Origin: Bacteroidota bacterium | GTDB taxonomy: Bacteria; Bacteroidota; Bacteroidia; Bacteroidales; UBA1556 | Assembly (NCBI GenBank): GCA_003648395.1 | Contig: QMPB01000339.1 | Location: forward strand, 1 to 5,705 | DNA: 5,705 bases | Direction: 5' to 3' | In this document: positions 1 to 5,705 of the stretch, piece after piece | Numbering within the stretch: position 1 is the stretch's first letter | How the letters are laid out: each line of letters starts with the position of its first letter | Made by a program: the position numbers and the translations under genes | Notes under the pieces: model-generated | What the model was told of the DNA's origin: nothing | The model's input: the letters and a program-made list of their open reading frames with translations, nothing else | The model's database searches: none

Positions 1-106
1 GAATTTTTTATTCTATTAGTTAATTATATTCAACAAATTTAATAAAAAACATAATATCATTTAGATATGTTTTAATATGTTGCTTTTGAGTAAAATAAAT
101 TTACTA

Positions 107-135
107 TTGACTTTTTATGATTTTTATTGTATATT
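107..135 (+). promoter_or_regulatory. Weak promoter-like strings in the leader upstream of the cupin gene
   Basis: The 277 bases before the cupin gene hold no supportable gene on either strand and are very AT-rich. TTGACT at 107-112 and TATATT at 130-135 are separated by exactly 17 bases, which resembles an Escherichia coli sigma-70 promoter (5/6 and 5/6 matches). The primary sigma factor of Bacteroidota prefers TAnnTTTG, and the closest string to that is TAGGTTTA at 152-159 (7/8). None of these is convincing in such AT-rich DNA. The real cupin promoter may be one of them or lie elsewhere in the leader. Confidence 0.2.
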
Positions 136-277
136 GTGCTCTGTATTGCAATAGGTTTAATTAAAAGTTCATTCTATTTATTTTTTAATACTTATGATAG
201 CATAGTTTGAATAAAAAATCTATTTCTTTATTATAAAATAGCTAGGTAGAAATTATTATAAACTTAAAATAAAAACT

Positions 278-589
278 ATGGAAAAGGTATTGAATTTATT
301 TGACGACCAGCATTGGGAAAATGCTGATGAGTACTTTAATGGTACGTTAAGAAAGGTGTTGAGGGATGAAGATGGCTATAAAACTATTCTCTTAAGATTA
401 CCAAAAAACTTTAAAATGGCACCACATACTCACCTTGTTACAGAGCAGAATTTTGTTGTTGATGGACAGTATACTTATAAGGGAGAGGTTTATGCTAAGG
501 GAACATATCAGATATTTAGGCCCCATGATGAGCATGGTCCTTTTGAGTCCAAAGAGGGAGCTACAATATTAGTTATTTGGGATAAATAA
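278..589 (+). CDS. Small single-domain cupin protein
   Basis: This is a 103-residue protein made almost entirely of one cupin beta-barrel. Cupin motif 1 is clear: H50-x-H52, then E56, then G63, matching the HxH(x)3E(x)6G spacing. Motif 2 follows as G75...P82-H-D-E-H86, with H86 as the expected fourth metal ligand. The putative metal site is therefore H50, H52, E56 and H86. There is no signal peptide or membrane segment, so it should be cytoplasmic. The layout resembles the ChrR-type cupins (anti-sigma-factor C-terminal cupin relatives), but no anti-sigma zinc-binding N-terminus is present, so it is a stand-alone cupin. Substrate and reaction cannot be deduced; small cupins can be dioxygenases, isomerases or ligand binders. 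The ATG at 278 follows an A-rich leader without a Shine-Dalgarno sequence, as is usual in Bacteroidota. It is co-oriented with the helicase 62 bases downstream, but a hairpin and a promoter separate them. Confidence 0.88.
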   Translation: MEKVLNLFDDQHWENADEYFNGTLRKVLRDEDGYKTILLRLPKNFKMAPHTHLVTEQNFVVDGQYTYKGEVYAKGTYQIFRPHDEHGPFESKEGATILVIWDK

Positions 590-590
590 T

Positions 591-624
591 AAGTAGTGTA
601 TTGTAAAGTGAAATACCTACTTTT
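591..624 (+). terminator. Hairpin after the cupin stop, terminator candidate
   Basis: An inverted repeat starts two bases after the cupin TAA. The left arm is AAGTAG-T-GTATT (591-602) and the right arm is AATAC-CTACTT (612-622). Together they give 11 base pairs with one bulged T (597) and a 9-base loop (603-611). The right arm merges with a short T run (621-624). The position and the trailing Ts suit a factor-independent terminator for the cupin transcript. The stem is AT-rich and the T tract is short, so termination could be inefficient. The same bases overlap the helicase -7 element, so an operator-like role is also possible. Confidence 0.45.
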
Positions 625-625
625 G
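618..625 (+). promoter_or_regulatory. Bacteroidota-type -7 element for the helicase gene
   Basis: TACTTTTG is a perfect match to the Bacteroidota -7 consensus TAnnTTTG and is followed by CA. Transcription would begin a few bases downstream, giving a short leader of about 20 bases before the ATG at 652. The -33 element is poor: the nearest TTG (601-603) is only 14 bases upstream instead of about 19. The right arm of the hairpin that follows the cupin gene overlaps this box. Confidence 0.6.
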
Positions 626-651
626 CAATCTAATAAATTTATTAAGTTGCA

Positions 652-1899
652 ATGAAGTTTGAACAATACGATATATCAGATAAACTACAAAGAAGTATAG
701 CTGATGCGGGTTTTCGCCGACCTACGGATATACAATATAAGTCTATGCCTGCAATTTTGCGAGGTGAAGATGTGCTTGCAATAGCACAAACTGGTACAGG
801 AAAAACTGCTGCATTTGCAATTCCAATTCTAAATACTCTAATAAATAGGAAGGCAAAGAGTAATACAAATGCGGTGCGTTGTGTTGTTATGGCACCAACT
901 CATGAGCTAGCCTTGCAGCTAGAGAAAGTATTTATTTCTTTGGCAAAATATACTAATTTATCAATTCTGAGTATATATGGAGGTGTAGATCAAACGCCAC
1001 AAAAAGCTAAGCTTAACGAAGGTGTAGATATTCTTATTGCTACTCCTGGTCGTTTGTTTGACTTGCGTAGCCAAGGAGATTTAGACCTTTCGGCAGTGGA
1101 AATATTGATTTTAGACGAAGCGGACCATATGTTAGATATGGGATTTATTAATGATATTAGAGATTTAATAAAGTTTATTCCTAAAAAGCGTCAAACATTA
1201 TTCTTTTCTGCAACAATTAATAAATCCATAAAAAAGCTTGCTTATTCTTTAGTACGCAATGCCATAAGAATACAAATATCGCCAAAAGACCCTGTGGCAA
1301 AAAATATTGACCATGCTAAGGCTTTTGTAGAGATGGATGATAAACGTTTCTTTTTGGAAGATGTAATAAAAAGTGAACCTGATAAGAAGATTTTAGTTTT
1401 TGTGCGTACAAAGGTTCGTGCCGAAAGAGTAAAAAAAGCCATGGAAAGGGTTGAAATTGACACAGATACAATTCATAGTGATAAAACACAGGATGAGCGC
1501 CTTGATAATATGGAGCGATTTCGCAATGGAGAACTAAAAATACTTATTGCTACCGATGTAAGTGCTAGGGGAATAGATATTCCTAATGTGGATTTTGTAA
1601 TAAATTACGATTTACCAGAAACCCCAGAGAATTATGTGCATAGAGTAGGGCGTACTGGTCGTGGCGACAGTAAAGGACAAGCTATGTCGTTCTGCAGTAC
1701 CGAGGAATACGATATTCTAGCAGAAATAGAAGAAAGCCTTGGCAAACCCATTAATAAAATGGAGATTTCAAAAACTGATTATAAAAATACAATCAAAATT
1801 TCTGGCGAAAAAGATAATGATTGGCAGAAAGTTATGGGCGAAATTGATACTGAAGATCAGCAAGTAAGAAAGAAGAAGAATCGAAAAAAACGTAAATAA
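652..1899 (+). CDS. DEAD-box ATP-dependent RNA helicase, RhlE-like
   Basis: This 415-residue superfamily 2 helicase unwinds short RNA duplexes using ATP; RhlE-type members act in ribosome assembly, RNA turnover and cold adaptation. Both RecA-like domains are complete. Domain 1 has the Q motif (F3, PTDIQ 24-28), Walker A AQTGTGKT (45-52), motif Ia APTHELALQ (81-89), GG (110-111), TPGRL (131-135), DEAD (155-158) and SAT (186-188). Domain 2 has LVFVRTK (248-254), IHSDKTQDER (274-283), ATDVSARGID (300-309) and HRVGRTGR (330-337). The tail is short and ends in a Lys/Arg-rich stretch (407-415), probably for RNA binding; it lacks a DbpA or CsdA-type RNA-binding domain. Motif Ia has His84 in place of the usual Arg of PTRELA. 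The ATG at 652 places the Q-motif Phe at residue 3, as in RhlE-like proteins. It appears to be transcribed from its own promoter at 618-625. I leave the symbol empty because Bacteroidota carry several paralogues. Confidence 0.95.
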   Translation: MKFEQYDISDKLQRSIADAGFRRPTDIQYKSMPAILRGEDVLAIAQTGTGKTAAFAIPILNTLINRKAKSNTNAVRCVVMAPTHELALQLEKVFISLAKYTNLSILSIYGGVDQTPQKAKLNEGVDILIATPGRLFDLRSQGDLDLSAVEILILDEADHMLDMGFINDIRDLIKFIPKKRQTLFFSATINKSIKKLAYSLVRNAIRIQISPKDPVAKNIDHAKAFVEMDDKRFFLEDVIKSEPDKKILVFVRTKVRAERVKKAMERVEIDTDTIHSDKTQDERLDNMERFRNGELKILIATDVSARGIDIPNVDFVINYDLPETPENYVHRVGRTGRGDSKGQAMSFCSTEEYDILAEIEESLGKPINKMEISKTDYKNTIKISGEKDNDWQKVMGEIDTEDQQVRKKKNRKKRK

Positions 1900-1900
1900 T

Positions 1901-1940
1901 GGTTAATTATTAATGTTTAATTTCCAATTATTAATTAACC
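1901..1940. terminator. AT-rich hairpin between convergent genes, possible bidirectional terminator
   Basis: GGTTAATTA (1901-1909) and TAATTAACC (1932-1940) form nine perfect base pairs. After one mismatch, four more pairs are possible inward. The hairpin starts just after the helicase stop and its right arm contains the stop codon (1935-1937) of the minus-strand four-helix-bundle gene, so it sits where a shared terminator is expected. The stem has only two G-C pairs at its base, so its strength is uncertain. The outer T-rich tract that defines a strong intrinsic terminator is weak on both sides. Confidence 0.4.
1905..1922. repeat. Left copy of an 18-bp direct repeat flanking the four-helix-bundle gene
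   Basis: AATTATTAATGTTTAATT is repeated as AATTATTAATATTTAATT at 2298-2315 with a single G/A difference. This copy lies 12 bases beyond the stop codon of the minus-strand gene, between it and the helicase. A third partial copy of the first ten bases lies at 1926-1935. The pair could mark the ends of an inserted cassette or a target duplication. Low sequence complexity raises the possibility of coincidence. Confidence 0.45.
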
Positions 1941-2294
1941 TCTAAGATTAGATTTTGGAGCTTTAATAATGCTTGTTATCAGTCTAATAATCTGAATAGC
2001 ATCTTTGTAGATGATTTCAAAGTCATTTTTTAAGATATAATCTGTTTCTTTTAGAAGTTCTAACTAGTATATGGTTTCATTAATCTCTTTTTGGGCTATT
2101 GCTAGCTTATGAATAAAATCAGCCTTTGATAATGCAAGCTCAGATTCGCGAACCATAGCACCTACACTGGTACCACTCCTTATTACTTGTTTTGATAATA
2201 TGTATTCTTTCTTGGTTTCAACTAAGTATTTATATAGTTTTACAATCTTAATTGCAAAAGAAAAACTTTTAGTTTTAACTATGTTGTCTCTCAT
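1935..2294 (-). pseudogene. Four-helix-bundle protein (S23/IVP-type) interrupted by an in-frame TAG
   Basis: Reading leftwards from the ATG at 2294, the frame gives 76 residues, then TAG at 2066-2064, then 42 more residues in the same frame ending at TAA (1937-1935). The total of 119 codons is the normal length of the four-helix-bundle family named after proteins encoded in 23S rRNA intervening sequences. Family landmarks are intact: the MRDNIVKTKSF start, KLYKYL, LSKQVIRSGTSVGA (33-46), VRESE, SKADFIHKLAIAQKEINET (57-75), then after the stop LELLKETDYI and a last helix ending ITSIIKAPKSNLRG. The stop falls where relatives have Trp (ETxYWLELL), so a single TGG-to-TAG change explains it. Loss of the last helix would probably abolish folding. 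Family members form small helical oligomers; the role of chromosomal copies is unknown. Val-Gly-Ala is followed by Met48 where relatives usually have Asn. Sequencing error or readthrough would restore a whole gene. It converges with the helicase and is divergent from the peptidase. Confidence 0.88.
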
Positions 2295-2318
2295 AAGAAT
2301 TATTAATATTTAATTCTT
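2295..2318. repeat. Inverted repeat directly before the four-helix-bundle start codon
   Basis: AAGAATTA (2295-2302) and TAATTCTT (2311-2318) are perfect 8-base inverted arms around an 8-base spacer. The repeat abuts the ATG of the minus-strand gene, so its transcript would carry a small hairpin at the ribosome binding region, or the DNA could be a protein site. It also contains the right copy of the 18-bp direct repeat. The minus-strand promoter is unclear; AAACTTTG (2352-2345) is a 7/8 match to TAnnTTTG upstream of it. Confidence 0.4.
2298..2315. repeat. Right copy of the 18-bp direct repeat flanking the four-helix-bundle gene
   Basis: AATTATTAATATTTAATT matches 1905-1922 at 17 of 18 positions in the same orientation. 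It begins three bases beyond the start codon of the minus-strand gene. Together the two copies bracket the whole coding region with little spare sequence, which is what a compact inserted cassette would look like. Confidence 0.45.
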
Positions 2319-2376
2319 ATATCCGTTCATGATATAGATTGACACAAAGTTTAGTTGAAAATGGAATGTTTATTAT

Positions 2377-2433
2377 TGATAAACAGATTACTGACAGGCA
2401 TACCGCTGATCAACAGATTCCAGATTACTGACA
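2377..2433. repeat. Imperfect direct repeats of a CAGATTACTGACA-containing unit
   Basis: Unit 1 is TGATAAACAGATTACTGACA (2377-2396). Unit 2 (2407-2433) starts TGATCAACAGATT, has seven extra bases that duplicate CAGATTC, and ends in the same CAGATTACTGACA (2421-2433). The 13-base core at 2384-2396 and 2421-2433 is perfect, and CAGATT occurs three times. Related weaker strings (AATCACTAA, CCGATCACCGATTAATC) continue to about 2466. The block is richer in C and G than its surroundings and lies in the 259-base gap between the divergent pseudogene and peptidase. It could be an expanded short tandem repeat, a regulator-binding array, or debris from the insertion next to it. Confidence 0.6.
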
Positions 2434-2513
2434 TACAAATCACTAACCAACCGATCACCGATTAATCTCCCAAAATACCTACATATTGCTATATTTTAAG
2501 AACTAAATTCTCT

Positions 2514-2521
2514 TATCTTTG
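2514..2521 (+). promoter_or_regulatory. Bacteroidota-type -7 element for the peptidase gene
   Basis: TATCTTTG matches TAnnTTTG perfectly and lies 32 bases before the ATG at 2554, so the leader would be about 25 bases. The best upstream TTG (2486-2488) is 25 bases away, longer than the usual 19 or so, so the -33 element is weak. A T-rich then A-rich stretch without a Shine-Dalgarno sequence leads to the start codon. Confidence 0.6.
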
Positions 2522-2553
2522 TTTTTTTATGATAATTATTAAACTATATACCA

Positions 2554-5500
2554 ATGATTAAAGGACTATTTATAAGTATTGCTCTATTAATGAGCTCTAT
2601 GGTCTATTCTCAAAATGAGAATATTGTAAACCATAATTTGAATGTAAAAGTTGATATAAGTACTTCAACTATTACGGTTACTGATTCCATTACAATCAAT
2701 GGTGAATATGATAATACTTTTCTGCTAAATTCGGATTTAGTACCATTCTCAAATTCAAAGAATATCACTATTTCTAAAGTTGAGAATACTAATACTGCTA
2801 ATAATGTAGGAATGGATAGAGAATCATCGGAAGTGAAAACTACTTTATGGAAAATAAAAGGAAAAGCAAAAGATTTTGTAATTTCTTATAAAGGAAAAAT
2901 AGCTCCTAAAGAAGATAAGAGTGGCGAAAATTACCAAAGAGGTTTTACATATATTTCAGGAATAATTTCGGAGCAAGGAACATATCTTGCTGGTTCTACA
3001 TACTGGATTCCTAATTTTAAGGATAAGGTTTATACATATACACTAACAACTGAGCTGCCTTCTGACTGGAGTAATGTATCTACAGGCGAGAGAGTTAGTG
3101 TTAGCAAAACAGCAACTACACATACAGATACATGGTTTTGCGACAAACCACAAGAAGAAATTTATTTAATAGCTGCTAAATTTACTGAGTATACTTATGA
3201 AATGGGCAATGGCGTAATGGCAATGGCTTTTTTGCGTACTCCTGACGAAGGAATTGCTAATAAATACTTGGAAGTTACTGAGCAATATATGAATATGTAT
3301 GTGGAGATGCTTGGCGATTATCCATACACTAAGTTTGCTTTGGTAGAAAACTTTTGGGAAACAGGTTATGGAATGCCTTCTTTTACTCTTTTGGGAGAGA
3401 AAATAATTCGTTTCCCATTTATATTGCATTCATCGTACCCACATGAGCTGCTTCATAATTGGTGGGGAAATAGCGTTTATGTAGATTTTGAGTCTGGTAA
3501 TTGGTGCGAAGGTATCACTGCTTATATGGCTGACCATCTTATTAAGGAACAAAGAGGTGCTGGGCAAGATTATCGCCGTTCTACTTTGCAGAAATTTAGT
3601 AATTATGTTGATGAGAGTAATGATTTTGCGCTTTCTACATTTATTAATCGTACTGATGGACCTAGTGAAGCTATTGGTTATGGCAAAGCACTTATGATGT
3701 GGCAAATGTTGCGTCGCAAAGTTGGTGATGAAACTTTTGTTAAAGGAATGAAGCTTTTTTATGATAATAATAAGTATAAAGCTGCTTCTTATGACGATAT
3801 ACGATTAGCAATGGAGGAAGTTGCTGATATGGATTTAAAACCATTTTTTGAGCAGTGGGTAAATAGGTTAGGGGCGCCACAAATTGCAATTAGTGATTAT
3901 AAAGTTGATAGCTACGGTGGTAAATATCGCCTACATCTATCTATGGAACAACAGCAGACATCTGAAGCTTTTAATATAGATATTCCTGTATATGTGGTTA
4001 CTAAAGATGGTGCTGAAGAGTTTGTGGTAAATATGGATTCTAAGAAACAAGATTTTCAATTAAATATATCAGCAAAACCATTAAAACTATTTGTGGATCC
4101 ACTTTATGATGTATTTAGAATTCTCACTCAGGATGAAGTGCCTCCTTCATTGTCTAAAATATGGGGGAGTAAGGATAATTTAATTATTCTGCCAAAGAAA
4201 GCTAGTAAAGAGCAGCGCTTATTATATGAGGAATTAGCAAAGCAATGGCAAGCTGCTGATAATGATAATTTTGAAGTAAAATATGATAGTGATATTAAGG
4301 AATTGCCAAAAGAAAAAACTCTTTGGATTTTAGGATTTGATAATAAGTATATATCTGCTGTTGATTTTGAAATGGAGAATTATAAATCTAATATAGCAGA
4401 AGATTCAGTAATATATGAGGGCAAAAGACTTGTAAAAGAAGGCAGTAGCTTTGTATTTACAAGTTTTGATAAAGATATAGCTGGGAAGCAAAATATATTT
4501 ATTGCCACGGATAATGCAGAAGCCATAGCAGGTCTTGTGCGTAAGTTACCTCACTATGGAAAATATAGTTATTTGGCATTTAGTGGTAGTGAACCAACAA
4601 ATATTGCAAAGGGTCAGTGGCCAATATTTAATTCTCCTTTAATCAAGAATTTGGATAAAGGGGCTAATAAAATCACCCTTTCCGAAGAGCGAAAAGCATT
4701 GGCATATTTAAAACCAGTTTTTTCAGAGAAAAGAATGATGACAGATATTAAATTTATGGCATCTGAAGAAATGAAGGGTAGAGGAATAGGAACGCCAGAA
4801 ATTGATGAAGTTGCTAAATATATTGCTACGGAATTTCAAAAAGCTGGATTAAAAAAATATGATGGTGCATACTATCAGAAATTCTCTCATAGATTTGATG
4901 ATAAAGGCAATATTGATCTTTATAATGTTATTGGTGTAATTGAAGGAACTGATCCAAAACTAAAGGATTATCCTGTTGTAATTTCTGCTCATTACGATCA
5001 TTTGGGACTTGGCTGGCCTGATGTACGCAAAGGTAATGAGGGTAAAATTCATTATGGTGCTGATGACAATGCCAGTGGTGTTGCCACTATTATGGAGCTG
5101 GCTCGTGCAATGGGTAAAAATAAACCTAAGCGTAGTATTATATTTCTAGCTTGTACAGCCGAAGAGGCAGGGCTTATTGGCTCAAGATATTTTGTAAAGA
5201 ATTACCATGAGAATAATAAAGGTGAGTTTTTTGCTAATGTGAATATTGATACAGATGGTAGTCTTTTTGATACTAAACTATTGGTGCTAAATGCAAATAC
5301 TGCTCGTGAATGGAAGTTTATATTTATGGGGACAAACTATACCACTGGTGTACAAAGTGAAGTAATAGAAAAACAACTTGATGCTAGTGATCAGATGTCG
5401 TTTATTGAAAAAGGAATTCCCGCAATTCAACTTTTTACTGGTCCTACACAAAATTATCATCGCCCAAGCGATACTTATGATAAGATTGATGGTAAAGGCC

Positions 5501-5705
5501 TAGTTAAGGTTTGTACTGTTGCCAAGGAAGTATTGCTTTACCTAGCCTACAGGGAGAATGCAATGCCATTTACTGGTGAAAATGCTCCAGCAAAAAGCTC
5601 TATGCCATCTCATAAGCCTAGTAATTCGAAAAGAGTGGGTACAGGAATTATTCCTGATTTTGCTAATCATGGCAAAGGAGTAAAAGTAGGCTCTGTGGTA
5701 GAAGC
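2554..5705 (+). CDS. Secreted two-peptidase protein: M1-like domain, M28 domain and start of a PDZ-like domain (3' end cut off)
   Basis: One open frame of 1050 codons reaches the window edge without a stop; the start is at 2554. Residues 1-19 are a signal peptide (Lys3, hydrophobic core 4-17, probable cleavage VYS|Q); no lipobox Cys follows, so the protein is exported as soluble or later surface-attached. Residues about 20-450 are an M1-like peptidase: ENFWETGYGMPSFTLLG (265-281), zinc motif HELLH (297-301), third ligand E319 in NWCEG, and catalytic-type Tyr376 in IGYGK. Residues about 530-725 form an unassigned alpha/beta-looking region including LPHYGKYSYLAF (665-676). Residues about 729-1000 are an M28 aminopeptidase with a full di-zinc site: H813 (HYDH), D837 (GADDNASG), E870 as general base and E871 (AEEAGLIGS), D899 (NIDTDG) and H969 (NYHRPSDT). 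From about 1028, GTGIIPDF...GVKVGSVV looks like a PDZ start. Both peptidases appear active and should remove N-terminal residues from peptides outside the cytoplasm. Confidence 0.93.
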   Translation, partial: MIKGLFISIALLMSSMVYSQNENIVNHNLNVKVDISTSTITVTDSITINGEYDNTFLLNSDLVPFSNSKNITISKVENTNTANNVGMDRESSEVKTTLWKIKGKAKDFVISYKGKIAPKEDKSGENYQRGFTYISGIISEQGTYLAGSTYWIPNFKDKVYTYTLTTELPSDWSNVSTGERVSVSKTATTHTDTWFCDKPQEEIYLIAAKFTEYTYEMGNGVMAMAFLRTPDEGIANKYLEVTEQYMNMYVEMLGDYPYTKFALVENFWETGYGMPSFTLLGEKIIRFPFILHSSYPHELLHNWWGNSVYVDFESGNWCEGITAYMADHLIKEQRGAGQDYRRSTLQKFSNYVDESNDFALSTFINRTDGPSEAIGYGKALMMWQMLRRKVGDETFVKGMKLFYDNNKYKAASYDDIRLAMEEVADMDLKPFFEQWVNRLGAPQIAISDYKVDSYGGKYRLHLSMEQQQTSEAFNIDIPVYVVTKDGAEEFVVNMDSKKQDFQLNISAKPLKLFVDPLYDVFRILTQDEVPPSLSKIWGSKDNLIILPKKASKEQRLLYEELAKQWQAADNDNFEVKYDSDIKELPKEKTLWILGFDNKYISAVDFEMENYKSNIAEDSVIYEGKRLVKEGSSFVFTSFDKDIAGKQNIFIATDNAEAIAGLVRKLPHYGKYSYLAFSGSEPTNIAKGQWPIFNSPLIKNLDKGANKITLSEERKALAYLKPVFSEKRMMTDIKFMASEEMKGRGIGTPEIDEVAKYIATEFQKAGLKKYDGAYYQKFSHRFDDKGNIDLYNVIGVIEGTDPKLKDYPVVISAHYDHLGLGWPDVRKGNEGKIHYGADDNASGVATIMELARAMGKNKPKRSIIFLACTAEEAGLIGSRYFVKNYHENNKGEFFANVNIDTDGSLFDTKLLVLNANTAREWKFIFMGTNYTTGVQSEVIEKQLDASDQMSFIEKGIPAIQLFTGPTQNYHRPSDTYDKIDGKGLVKVCTVAKEVLLYLAYRENAMPFTGENAPAKSSMPSHKPSNSKRVGTGIIPDFANHGKGVKVGSVVE

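Noticed and set aside
1..42. Short open stretch at the left edge as the tail of an upstream gene
   Set aside because: Only 13 codons before a TAA, AT-rich and without recognisable residues; cannot be told from chance.
107..135. TTGACT-N17-TATATT as a functional sigma-70 promoter
   Set aside because: It is a good E. coli match but the wrong type for Bacteroidota primary sigma, and such matches are expected by chance in AT-rich DNA; kept only as a low-confidence note.
1242..1463. Minus-strand open frame of 73 codons inside the helicase gene
   Set aside because: It lies wholly within well-supported helicase motifs on the other strand, resembles no family and has no leader signal; it is a shadow frame.
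1935..2294. Four-helix-bundle protein as an Avd-like accessory of a diversity-generating retroelement
   Set aside because: Avd shares the fold, but no reverse transcriptase, template repeat or variable repeat is present, and the sequence follows the S23/IVP pattern.
2377..2466. CRISPR array
   Set aside because: The repeat units are too short, too degenerate and unevenly spaced, and no cas gene is present.
3166..3705. Two adjacent minus-strand open frames and one plus-strand frame (3488-3697) inside the peptidase
   Set aside because: They overlap the catalytic region of the M1-like domain (HELLH to Tyr376), which is clearly coding in another frame; their translations are low-complexity and unlike known proteins.

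Overview
The window looks like a chromosomal segment from an AT-rich member of the Bacteroidota. The evidence is the low GC content (by eye about one third), the near absence of Shine-Dalgarno sequences with A-rich leaders before the starts instead, two perfect matches to the Bacteroidota -7 promoter element TAnnTTTG, a free-standing four-helix-bundle (S23/IVP-type) gene, and a large secreted metallopeptidase of a style common in that phylum. Genus or species cannot be fixed from the sequence.

Layout. Positions 1-277 are AT-rich leader DNA with no supportable gene and only weak promoter-like strings. A small single-domain cupin (278-589) follows. A hairpin just after its stop overlaps the -7 element of the next gene, a RhlE-type DEAD-box RNA helicase (652-1899). 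After the helicase comes a convergent four-helix-bundle gene on the minus strand (1935-2294). It is interrupted by one in-frame TAG where the family normally has Trp, so it is scored as a pseudogene. An AT-rich hairpin lies between the two convergent ends, and an 18-bp direct repeat (17/18 identical) brackets the four-helix-bundle gene. Positions 2295-2553 are intergenic DNA between divergent genes and carry a palindrome, a cluster of imperfect CAGATTACTGA-type repeats and a good promoter. From 2554 to the right edge runs one uninterrupted reading frame of more than 1050 codons. It encodes a signal peptide, an M1-like zinc peptidase domain, an unassigned alpha/beta-looking region, a complete M28 di-zinc aminopeptidase domain and the start of what is probably a PDZ domain. 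It is cut by the window end.

How the genes relate. No shared pathway is evident. The cupin and helicase are co-oriented but the helicase appears to have its own promoter. The four-helix-bundle gene looks like a decayed passenger cassette. The peptidase is an exported protein, probably for peptide scavenging or periplasmic/outer-membrane protein turnover. I found no defence system, CRISPR array, RNA gene, transposase or phage gene. The items most worth a second look are the two-peptidase fusion and the bracketed, nonsense-mutated four-helix-bundle cassette.
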